DNA from: Syntrophomonadaceae bacterium
GTDB lineage: Bacteria > Bacillota > Dethiobacteria > DTU022 > UBA8154
Length of the DNA stretch: 6,544 nucleotides
NCBI GenBank assembly: GCA_007122565.1
Contig: SKTJ01000197.1
Span: 1-6,544 of the forward strand
Direction of reading: 5' to 3'
How positions within the stretch are numbered: position 1 is the stretch's first letter; every line of letters starts with the position of its first letter. The position numbers and the translations under genes are program-made. This document shows, piece by piece, positions 1-5,441 of the stretch. The notes below the pieces were generated by a model. The model ran no database searches, had not been told where the DNA came from, and saw nothing but the letters and a program-made list of their open reading frames with translations.

Positions 1-692
1 GGGTTGATCAGGGCCGAATCCAACCCTGCAAATATGGCCAGCGTCAGATAAGTACGGTTTACCAGAGTACGCAGGGGCAGTCCGTAGGAGATATTGCTCA
101 AACCCATGGTAGTTAATAGCCCCAACTGCCCCTTCATTTCCTGCAAAGTACGCAGTGTTTCCGCACCGCTGTTATCCTCCACGCCGAGGGGGAGAGTAAG
201 GGGGTCGAAATAAAGCCGCTCCCGCGGGAGCCCCTCCTGCTCCGCCGCCGCAAGAATTTCCCTGCTGATCGCCAACCGTGTTTCAGTGTCACGGGGGATC
301 CCCGAATCGCGCACCGGAAGTGCGATAGCAGTGCATTCATATTCCCGGGCCAGCTTCAGGAAGGGTAAAAGACGGCCCTTCTCGGCGCTGATTGAATTTA
401 TCATGGCTCCGGGGCCGTGCGCCGCCAACCCTGCTTTCATTACTTCCAGACTGGTGGTATCAATGGTCAGGGGCTTATCTGTTACCTCCCGGATTAAGTT
501 TACCGCCCACTGCATGTCTTCGCTCTCTTTTTCCTGCTTGCCCGAGCCCGTAGCCACGTTTAAATCAATATAATCGGCACCGGCCTCATCCTGTTGTTTT
601 GCAATTTCCTGAAGGTAAGCAGCGTCTTTTGCCAGCACAGCTTCCTTGATCTTCTTCCGTGTGGCATTCAGCAATTCTCCGATGATCAGCAT
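1..692 (-). CDS. Methyltetrahydrofolate:corrinoid methyltransferase (AcsE/MtgA-like), 3' end missing
   Basis: I translated this by hand from the ATG at 692; the frame stays open for 230 codons to the window edge. The family transfers the N5-methyl group of methyl-tetrahydrofolate to the cob(I)amide of a corrinoid protein, or the reverse, in the cytoplasm. This serves the Wood-Ljungdahl pathway (AcsE) or demethylation of methylated amines (MtgA type). Visible marks of the DHPS-like TIM barrel are the N-terminal MLIIGE strand, AGADYIDLNV (37-46), LTIDTTS with Asp78, MINS with Asn99, the FDP motif with Asp163, and GLSNISYG with Asn200. These match the pterin-binding Asp/Asn positions of the family. 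The family is usually about 260-285 residues, so roughly 30-50 are missing. The start is supported by AGAAGGAG eight bases upstream. The LSNISYGLPLR...AGLDSALINP stretch looks closer to MtgA-type enzymes than to AcsE, so no symbol is given. Family assignment is secure; the methyl donor or acceptor is not. Confidence 0.9.
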   Translation of the reverse strand, partial: MLIIGELLNATRKKIKEAVLAKDAAYLQEIAKQQDEAGADYIDLNVATGSGKQEKESEDMQWAVNLIREVTDKPLTIDTTSLEVMKAGLAAHGPGAMINSISAEKGRLLPFLKLAREYECTAIALPVRDSGIPRDTETRLAISREILAAAEQEGLPRERLYFDPLTLPLGVEDNSGAETLRTLQEMKGQLGLLTTMGLSNISYGLPLRTLVNRTYLTLAIFAGLDSALIN

Positions 693-718
693 AATCCCAA
701 CTCCTTCTGTTAATGATA

Positions 719-735
719 AGCGAACCAGCTTCGCT
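719..735 (-). promoter_or_regulatory. Small hairpin just ahead of the methyltransferase RBS
   Basis: AGCGAA (719-724) and TTCGCT (730-735) are a perfect 6-bp inverted repeat around a 5-nt spacer. On the minus-strand transcript it would form a hairpin ending about 17 nt before the AGAAGGAG ribosome binding site. It has no T-run, so it is not a terminator; a role in mRNA stability or translation is only inference. Confidence 0.3.
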
Positions 736-744
736 CCATGATTA

Positions 745-750
745 ATTATA
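745..750 (-). promoter_or_regulatory. Possible -10 box for the methyltransferase gene
   Basis: The minus strand reads TATAAT here, a perfect -10 hexamer about 50 bases upstream of the ATG at 692. The hexamer 17 bases further upstream is TATGCA, only a 3/6 match to a -35 box, so this promoter is weakly supported in an AT-rich leader. Confidence 0.3.
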
Positions 751-835
751 AATATGCCCTGATGAGCTGCATATTTTACTCATGATTTAATAATATCTTC
801 GTGATAAAAACACACGTTTCCTGCTTTAAGTATTC

Positions 836-853
836 CATATTTGCTCATATTTG
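836..853. promoter_or_regulatory. Helically phased direct repeat CATATTTG x2 in the leader region
   Basis: CATATTTG occurs at 836-843 and again at 846-853, exactly 10 bp apart, about one helical turn. A one-base variant, CATATTTT, lies at 770-777. Phased direct repeats upstream of a gene can be binding sites for a dimeric regulator. The region is AT-rich and the repeat short, so the evidence is weak. Confidence 0.2.
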
Positions 854-894
854 ACTCTTCTAACAGGAATCGGAGGGTGTTTATAGAATAAAAA

Positions 895-1132
895 GTAATT
901 ACTCAGGTATACTTTGAAGCGGGGTGCAGGATACCTGTTCGAAACCGCAGTCTCAAGTTAATGATACGGTGGTTGCCTTTGCCGACCCGGCCCACATGCT
1001 TTGGCTCGCTGCGCTCAAACATGTAGCATGTGGAAACCCCAGTCCGGCAAAGCCTTTTGATCGAGCCTGAACGGTTACTCACAGGTAATCCTTAACCCCT
1101 TTGTGCTATTTTCAAGAGTGCTGAGTTGTTAC
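895..1132. mobile_element. MITE-like non-autonomous element, copy 1 (238 bp)
   Basis: The ends are GTAATTACTCAG (895-906) and CTGAGTTGTTAC (1121-1132), inverted repeats matching at 10 of 12 positions. The immediate flanks are AATAAAAA (887-894) and AATAAAAC (1133-1140), an 8-bp direct repeat matching 7 of 8, as left by transposition. The element aligns along its whole length with 2753-2989 at about 80% identity by hand. It has no credible coding frame, so it would depend on a transposase made elsewhere. Ends beginning GTAA with 8-bp duplications are typical of the IS66 family, so IS66-type mobilisation is the best inference. An internal CTGAACGGTTAC (1067-1078) resembles the right terminus and may be a second transposase-binding site. 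The right end lies 43 bp before the deacetylase start codon, so the element is the immediate upstream region of that gene. Confidence 0.8.
992..1033. repeat. Central hairpin of element copy 1
   Basis: CCACATGCT (992-1000) pairs perfectly with AGCATGTGG (1025-1033). The loop carries CTCGCTGCGCTC (1005-1016), which is also present unchanged in copy 2. An outer arm CTTTGCCG / CGGCAAAG can extend the fold across an internal loop. The variable part of the stem (GCT/AGC) is replaced by TTTTA/TAAAA in copy 2 with pairing kept. Confidence 0.7.
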
Positions 1133-1175
1133 AATAAAACTATAAATAATCCTGCTTTTAAGCGAAAGGGGGCAG

Positions 1176-1970
1176 GTGCGGCTGAGGCCGCTACCGCACG
1201 CATTGAAGATAATTTTTCATGAGGCATTTCTGGAGGGTTACACGATGGACCCGGCGGCGGGTTATGGCCGGCTGGATCCGGCCCTGGCCCTGGCAAAGGA
1301 GCGCTATCCCCTGATTACCCCAACCCCGTGCACGGAGGAGGATTTGCTCCGTGTGCACAGCGCAGCACACATTTCCCATGTTCGTATGGACGGATCTGTC
1401 TACCCAGTGGCTCTGCTGGCGGCCGGGGCGACGATTGAAGCTTCCCGCCTGGCAATGAAGGGAGACCCGGCCTTTGCCCTCTGCCGTCCGCCGGGCCATC
1501 ACGCCAGCCCCGATTCCTGCTGGGGTTTTTGTTATTTTAACAATGTGGCCGTTGCAGTAAGGGGACTGCTGGAGCGGGGGGATGTAAAAAAGGTTCTGAT
1601 TGTGGACTATGATCTACACTATGGGGATGGAACGGCCAACACCTTTGTCAGAGATTCGGCCGTAACCTACCTGCACCCTGAAGGGCCGAACCGGGTGGCT
1701 TTGCTGAGCCATTTAAGGGGCTTTATTGAGGATGAACAAGCGGATATAGTAGCCGTTTCCGCCGGTTTTGACCGGCATATTCAAGACTGGGGCGGATTGC
1801 TGACCACGGAGGATTACGGTGAGATAGGGCAGATCCTGGGGGCCTTTGCCCGCCAACGCTGCAACGGACGGATCTTTGCCGCCCTGGAGGGGGGTTACAA
1901 CGCCCGTTCCCTTGGAGAAGCCTTCGCTGCCTTTTGCACAGGGGTGGAAGAGGGCCTGGTCTCTAAATAA
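1176..1970 (+). CDS. Histone-deacetylase-family zinc hydrolase, short form
   Basis: Members hydrolyse acetyl-amide bonds on lysines or polyamines using zinc (the AcuC/acetylpolyamine amidohydrolase/HDAC superfamily). All core residues are visible: RPPGHHA with the His108-His109 pair, YFNNVAVAV (120-128), VDYDLHYGDG with zinc ligands Asp146 and His148, SAGFD with the third ligand Asp199, and LEGGYN with catalytic Tyr241. At 264 residues it is shorter than the usual ~310-375. The stretch between TYLHPEG (164-170) and SAGFD (195-199) is compact, leaving little of the loop region typical of the family. The GTG start follows AAAGGGGG at only about 3-5 nt. TTG at 1203 would give a cleaner KIIFHEAF N-terminus. 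ATG at 1245 has a better GGAGGG site but would remove the conserved FHEAFLEGY. It stands alone, with a mobile element directly upstream and a convergent operon downstream. The substrate cannot be inferred. Confidence 0.9.
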   Translation: MRLRPLPHALKIIFHEAFLEGYTMDPAAGYGRLDPALALAKERYPLITPTPCTEEDLLRVHSAAHISHVRMDGSVYPVALLAAGATIEASRLAMKGDPAFALCRPPGHHASPDSCWGFCYFNNVAVAVRGLLERGDVKKVLIVDYDLHYGDGTANTFVRDSAVTYLHPEGPNRVALLSHLRGFIEDEQADIVAVSAGFDRHIQDWGGLLTTEDYGEIGQILGAFARQRCNGRIFAALEGGYNARSLGEAFAAFCTGVEEGLVSK

Positions 1971-1985
1971 CTGGAAAATTTTACA

Positions 1986-2004
1986 GGGGGGTCAGGCCCC
2001 TTTT
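1986..2004 (+). terminator. Weak intrinsic terminator after the deacetylase gene
   Basis: A run of six G (1986-1991), a short loop, and CCCC (1997-2000) followed by TTTT form a short GC stem with a small U-tract, 16 bases after the stop codon. It shares bases with the larger palindrome beginning at 1998, so the two folds are mutually exclusive. Confidence 0.4.
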
Positions 2005-2053
2005 GGGAGAAGCTGGCAAGCCAAAGGGCTTGCCGGTTCCTCCCAAAAGGGAG
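1998..2053. repeat. Nested palindrome between convergent genes, possible bidirectional terminator
   Basis: CCCTTTTGGGAG (1998-2009) pairs perfectly with CTCCCAAAAGGG (2040-2051). Nested inside, GGCAAGCC (2015-2022) pairs with GGCTTGCC (2027-2034) around an AAAG loop. Each outer arm is also self-complementary (CTCCC-AAAA-GGGAG at 2040-2053), so a cruciform-like fold is possible. It ends one base before the response-regulator stop codon (2054-2056) and lies 28 bases after the deacetylase stop. No long T-run follows on either strand, so it may act as a stabilising structure or be a dispersed repeat rather than a classical terminator. Confidence 0.6.
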
Positions 2054-2722
2054 TCAGGGTTCAAGGGTGACCAGGCCTTCTTTTATCGCATATTCAATGA
2101 GCTGGTGACGTCGCTTAAGCTGTAACTTTTCCATAATGTGCTCTTTATGTTTCTCCACAGTTTTAACGCTAATAACCAGGATATCGGATGTTTCCTTATT
2201 GGTATATCCCAAACAGATATAATGGAGCACCTCTTTTTCACGTTCTGTTAAGAGCCCTCCTTTTTCCCTGCTGTTTTTGTCCTGTTCGGGCTTTTCATTA
2301 ATTGCTTTGTTTACGAGTACTGTCATAAGAGAAGGAGCAATATTGATTTCACCTTCCATTACTGTGCGAATAGCAGAGGCAAGTTCTGTAGTTGCCGCTT
2401 CTTTTAAAACGTATCCAGACGCACCTGCTTTCAAAGCTTTCATAAGATATGGCTCATCATTATGCATTGTTAAAACGATAACTTTAATATTAGGATACTC
2501 TTGCTTAATTATTTTTGTCGCTTCCAATCCGTCCATATCTTTCAGAGTAACATCCATTAATATTAAATCTATAGCCTGACCTTTAAGCAGTTCCAGCGCT
2601 TCTTCGGCAGTTGCAGTTTCTGCAACTACCTTTACGTTTGTTTCTGTTTGCAGTAACATTTTTAGCCCTGATCTGAAAAGTGTGTGGTCGTCCACGATCA
2701 TAATTTGAACAAGGTTTGACAT
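2054..2722 (-). CDS. NarL/FixJ-family response regulator (REC + LuxR-type HTH)
   Basis: A cytoplasmic two-component regulator of 222 residues. The receiver domain (about 6-122) has the acidic pair Asp11-Asp12, phospho-acceptor Asp57 in LILMDV, Thr85 and Lys107. A linker (about 140-156) leads to a LuxR-type helix-turn-helix (157-217) with LTEREKEVL, GYTNKETSDIL and VKTVEKHKEHIMEKL. Phosphorylation by the upstream kinase should drive dimerisation and DNA binding; the target genes are unknown. The ATG at 2722 is chosen because GGGAGGTG lies seven bases before it and the receiver fold begins at once. The same frame is open back to 2818, but those 32 codons lie largely in the mobile element and have no family match. 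The gene is distal in a three-gene operon and separated from its kinase by that element. It is visibly more AT-rich than the kinase gene. Confidence 0.95.
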   Translation of the reverse strand: MSNLVQIMIVDDHTLFRSGLKMLLQTETNVKVVAETATAEEALELLKGQAIDLILMDVTLKDMDGLEATKIIKQEYPNIKVIVLTMHNDEPYLMKALKAGASGYVLKEAATTELASAIRTVMEGEINIAPSLMTVLVNKAINEKPEQDKNSREKGGLLTEREKEVLHYICLGYTNKETSDILVISVKTVEKHKEHIMEKLQLKRRHQLIEYAIKEGLVTLEP

Positions 2723-2728
2723 TTGAGT

Positions 2729-2736
2729 CACCTCCC
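2729..2736 (-). promoter_or_regulatory. Shine-Dalgarno site fixing the response-regulator start
   Basis: The minus strand reads GGGAGGTG six or seven bases before the ATG at 2722. It is a near-ideal site and lies outside the mobile element, so translation initiation of the regulator was preserved after insertion. Confidence 0.8.
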
Positions 2737-2752
2737 AATTTAATGAGTAATT

Positions 2753-2989
2753 GTATCTACTCAGATATAACTTGCACCGGGATTCAGGATACCTGTTCGA
2801 AACCGCAGTCTCAAACAAAAAGATTATAATGTTGCCTTTGCCAACCCGGCCACATTTTAAACTCGCTGCGCTCAGACAAGTAAAATGTGGAAACCCCGGT
2901 CCGGAAAAGTCTTTTGACCGAGCCTGAACGGTTACTCACAGGTAATCCTGAACCCCCTTTGTGATGTTTCCAGAGTACTGAGTTGTTAC
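2753..2989. mobile_element. MITE-like non-autonomous element, copy 2 (237 bp), within the two-component operon
   Basis: The ends are GTATCTACTCAG (2753-2764) and CTGAGTTGTTAC (2978-2989), inverted repeats matching 10 of 12. The flanks GAGTAATT (2745-2752) and GGGTAATT (2990-2997) are an 8-bp direct repeat matching 7 of 8. This target differs from that of copy 1, so the two insertions were independent. The copy is in the same orientation as copy 1 on the plus strand. Two blocks are invariant: 30 nt at 2785-2814 and 30 nt at 2920-2949, which includes GGTTACTCACAGGTAATCC. The spacer 2815-2830 has diverged almost completely. The element occupies nearly all of the gap between the kinase stop (3020) and the regulator start (2722), so a transcript of the operon would read through it and carry its hairpin. 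It encodes no protein. Confidence 0.8.
2850..2890. repeat. Central hairpin of element copy 2
   Basis: CCACATTTTA (2850-2859) pairs perfectly with TAAAATGTGG (2881-2890), a 10-bp stem. The loop contains CTCGCTGCGCTC (2862-2873), identical to copy 1. Relative to copy 1, two base pairs have changed on both sides (G-C to T-A and C-G to T-A), keeping the stem intact. Confidence 0.7.
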
Positions 2990-3019
2990 GGGTAATTTTC
3001 ATCAATACTGATTTACGGG

Positions 3020-4447
3020 CTAGCCGGGGTCTGCCCCGACTTTCGGTGGGAGCAGGGGAATGGAAACGTGCAAGGTGGTTCCCTTGCCTGGGCTGGACTC
3101 TATCTTCAGTTTCCCCCCTGCCAGGGATATTCTTTCCTGCATGGAAACAAGACCCAAATTGGTTTTTAGTTCACTTTCTTCTTCAAGTTTTTCCAGATCA
3201 AAGCCCACACCATCATCCTCGATAGTGACCAGCAGTTTATCCCCCTGGCAATCCAATAGTATATCTACGTTTTTGGCACGGGCGTGCCGGGCGATGTTGG
3301 TTAGAGCTTCCTGGGTAACGCGATAGATGGAGACCTCTGTTTCCGGGGGAAACCGGTGGTGCTCCAGCCCTTCCATACGCAGGTTTATTTCCCAGTAATC
3401 ACGGTACTTGTTGATATTAGATTCTATGGCCGCCTTTAACCCCAGGTCAATTAAAGGAGCGGGGGTTAGCTTCCAGGCCAGCAGGCGCACTTGTTCCAGG
3501 GATTTTAACAAGAGTTGGCGGAATTCTGCAGTTTTTTGTTTCAACTCATTTAAATTGGTGCAAGTCTCCAGAAAGTGCAGCGAAATCATGAGCGTGCTCA
3601 ACATTTGCCCCGTTTCGTCGTGTAGCTCCCGTGAAATTCTGCGCCGCTCATCCTCCTGCGAGTGGATAATTCTTTGCATCAAGCGCTCCCGTGCTTCTTG
3701 TGCTTGTGCAAGTTGCTGTGTCATGGCGTTAAAATTATTAGCCAGGCTGCTTAACTCATCCCCGGACTTTACCGTAGCCCGTTGCGATAGGTCGCCCTGC
3801 GCCACGGCCTGCACTAAATTCATCAGGGAATTGAGTGGTTTTATAGTAGTAAGGGTGGTGATGAAATAGACAATAATGCTCATAATTACAAAAGTAATGG
3901 CTGAAATAAGTAAAAGTCGTTGTGTCGAGGCAGCCAGGGCCTCCTGCAGGCTGTAATCCACAAGTCCAACGCGGACTGTTTCCTCTGGATCCGGGCCGGG
4001 GAAAACAGGTGCGGCTGCGTCCCGAAGTACGCCTTCTTCGGTTTGAAATTTCCTAAGACTGTTTCCCGCGCCGCTGCCTTCATGTTCTATGGTTAAAAGA
4101 TCCGGAGGAAAGTAATCCTTAAACGTATGGGCCAGGATGTTTCCGGTATCGTCTATAAAGAATACATAGATTACATCATCGTTGTTGTCCATGGTATTGT
4201 AGGCCAATTGGTGCAGCTTGAAAATATTGTTGGTAAGGATCGGTTCCATGCTGCGGGCAGCAACGTCACGCGTTAAGGAAATGGTTTTCTGGTCCAGCTG
4301 ATCGTCCAGAGTGATACGCAGGATAGTATTCACGTAGAGCAAGGTAGACAATGTGAGCAGCATGGTTGCACCCAGAACAATGCCGATAACCTTGGCACGA
4401 ATTCCCGGGGTGGGTATTTTCCGTCTCAAACGGGACAAAAAATTCAC
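3020..4447 (-). CDS. Membrane sensor histidine kinase, NarX/LiaS-type (HAMP, HisKA_3, HATPase_c)
   Basis: A 475-residue kinase that should phosphorylate the response regulator downstream. Order of parts: membrane segment 1 (about 18-43), an extracytoplasmic sensor of about 130 residues (44-175), membrane segment 2 (about 178-200), HAMP (about 200-252), and a HisKA_3 dimerisation/phosphotransfer domain. The last has QEDERRRISRELHDETGQ and phospho-acceptor His276. The HATPase domain has N-box Asn384 (ALTNIARHA), DDGVGFD (411-417), LGLVSMQERI (431-440) and GKGTT (454-458). The start is GTG at 4447, overlapping the lipoprotein gene's TGA stop as GTGA, with AGGAGG about seven bases upstream, so the two are probably translationally coupled. 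The sensor region shows no family motif I recognise. Coupling to a PhnD-like binding protein suggests the ligand is delivered by that protein rather than bound by the kinase alone. Confidence 0.95.
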   Translation of the reverse strand: MNFLSRLRRKIPTPGIRAKVIGIVLGATMLLTLSTLLYVNTILRITLDDQLDQKTISLTRDVAARSMEPILTNNIFKLHQLAYNTMDNNDDVIYVFFIDDTGNILAHTFKDYFPPDLLTIEHEGSGAGNSLRKFQTEEGVLRDAAAPVFPGPDPEETVRVGLVDYSLQEALAASTQRLLLISAITFVIMSIIVYFITTLTTIKPLNSLMNLVQAVAQGDLSQRATVKSGDELSSLANNFNAMTQQLAQAQEARERLMQRIIHSQEDERRRISRELHDETGQMLSTLMISLHFLETCTNLNELKQKTAEFRQLLLKSLEQVRLLAWKLTPAPLIDLGLKAAIESNINKYRDYWEINLRMEGLEHHRFPPETEVSIYRVTQEALTNIARHARAKNVDILLDCQGDKLLVTIEDDGVGFDLEKLEEESELKTNLGLVSMQERISLAGGKLKIESSPGKGTTLHVSIPLLPPKVGADPG

Positions 4448-5418
4448 TTCGTTGCCTCCTGGAGTTCGTTAATAATATCCCGGATAATATCGTAATCTTC
4501 ATCCTGTCCGGAAACGAACAGTTCCACTCCCATTTCGGCCAGGGCTTTTTGCCCTTCTGGATCCAAATGCATGAAGAGAAATGTATCTTTTATTTTCTGC
4601 CGAAGCTCAGGCTGAATTTTAGTGCTAATAACTAACGGGGGATTACCCACCGGCGGAGAAGACCCGATTATACGGATCTTTTCCCTAAGCTCCGAATTCT
4701 TCTCCATCAGGTTATCATAAATCAAGCTGTCCACTGCGGCGGCCTGAACCCATTTTTCTGCTACTGCAATGATGGAGCTGTCGTGGCTGTAACTGTAAAT
4801 ATAATCGGAAAAAAAGGTATCCGGGGTTTCCCCCACCTGAGCAAGACGATAAAGAACGTAAAGCTTGCCGGGAAAAGAAAGGGGGTCCGTAAAGATAAAT
4901 TTTTCGCCCTTTAAGTCTTCCAGGCGGTAAACATTACTTTCCGCCGGGACGATGATATAGGAATGGTGCTCCGTTTGTCCTTTTATCTGCGGGACGCCCA
5001 AAAGTTCCATATCCCCGCTTTCTCTCAACTCTACGTAAGACCTGTTCCCAATGAGGGCGACGTCAACCTGCGTTTGTAAGATCAACTGGTTTATCTCTGC
5101 ATAGGTGGAGCGAAAAACCAGTTCCACTGGTTGTTCCAGTTTTTCCGGCAGGTAAGCCGGCAGTTTGCGGTAATTTCCCCGAGTCATGGGTGGTGAAACT
5201 ACCTGAGCGATAGCCATGCGAACAAAAGGCACTTCCGGATCGAAAGAAACGGGAACTTGGGGGCGGTACTGGGGAGTGGGTGCGGTGACCGCCCCTATGT
5301 CTTCCGGATGTTTTAAGCTTAATTCCGGGTAGGCGGGTTGACAACCTGCAACCGCACCGGCCAGGAGCAGCAGCGGGAGGAACCAATAAAGGCAGCGCTT
5401 GCTTTTCCCCATAAGCAT
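4444..5418 (-). CDS. PhnD-family solute-binding lipoprotein, likely sensory partner of the kinase
   Basis: 324 residues. A basic, hydrophobic signal peptide (about 5-21) leads to a lipobox VAGC with Cys26, so the mature protein should be a lipoprotein on the outer face of the membrane. A periplasmic-binding-protein fold of the PhnD/phosphonate-phosphite type spans about 62-315. Marks include an N-terminal strand FVRMAIAQVVSP, STYAEINQLILQTQVDVALIGNRSYVEL, FTDPLSFPGKLYVLYRL (176-192) and SHDSSIIAVAEKWVQAAAVDS (211-231), the usual sHd-aV-aGav block. No ABC permease or ATPase gene is adjacent; instead a histidine kinase overlaps it by 4 bp and a regulator follows. Known parallels are AioX with AioS/AioR (arsenite) and the PhnD-like sensor part of TtrS (tetrathionate). 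The ligand here is unknown and might be any oxyanion. ATG at 5418 follows GGAGGAG at about 6-8 nt; ATG at 5412 is an alternative. Confidence 0.88.
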   Translation of the reverse strand: MLMGKSKRCLYWFLPLLLLAGAVAGCQPAYPELSLKHPEDIGAVTAPTPQYRPQVPVSFDPEVPFVRMAIAQVVSPPMTRGNYRKLPAYLPEKLEQPVELVFRSTYAEINQLILQTQVDVALIGNRSYVELRESGDMELLGVPQIKGQTEHHSYIIVPAESNVYRLEDLKGEKFIFTDPLSFPGKLYVLYRLAQVGETPDTFFSDYIYSYSHDSSIIAVAEKWVQAAAVDSLIYDNLMEKNSELREKIRIIGSSPPVGNPPLVISTKIQPELRQKIKDTFLFMHLDPEGQKALAEMGVELFVSGQDEDYDIIRDIINELQEATK

Positions 5419-5441
5419 AAAAGACTCCTCCTCTTTTTATC

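Noticed and set aside
900..1132. Known riboswitch (for example cobalamin or SAM) upstream of the deacetylase gene
   Set aside because: No canonical cobalamin or SAM core motif is seen, and the TIRs, target duplications and second copy explain the sequence as a mobile element.
1191..1502. 103-codon minus-strand ORF opposite the deacetylase gene
   Set aside because: It is a GC-driven shadow frame antisense to a gene with clear catalytic motifs; no protein family is recognisable.
2723..2818. N-terminal extension of the response regulator back to the ATG at 2818
   Set aside because: These 32 codons fall mostly in the mobile element, show no receiver-domain homology, and a near-perfect Shine-Dalgarno supports the ATG at 2722.
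895..2989. Composite transposon with the two elements as ends and the deacetylase/regulator as cargo
   Set aside because: Each copy has its own different 8-bp flanking duplication, which indicates two independent insertions. The outer flanks AATAAAAA and GGGTAATT do not match.
892..2997. CRISPR array
   Set aside because: There are only two copies of a long element far apart, with no short regularly spaced repeats and no cas genes.
2811..3005. 64-codon minus-strand ORF across the second mobile element
   Set aside because: It is composed of the non-coding repeat. The equivalent frame is not kept in copy 1, and no ribosome binding site or family match is apparent.
3408..3869. 153-codon plus-strand ORF opposite the kinase gene
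   Set aside because: It is an antisense shadow of the HAMP/HisKA_3 region, rich in Ser/Cys/Arg as expected from reversed coding, with no domain.
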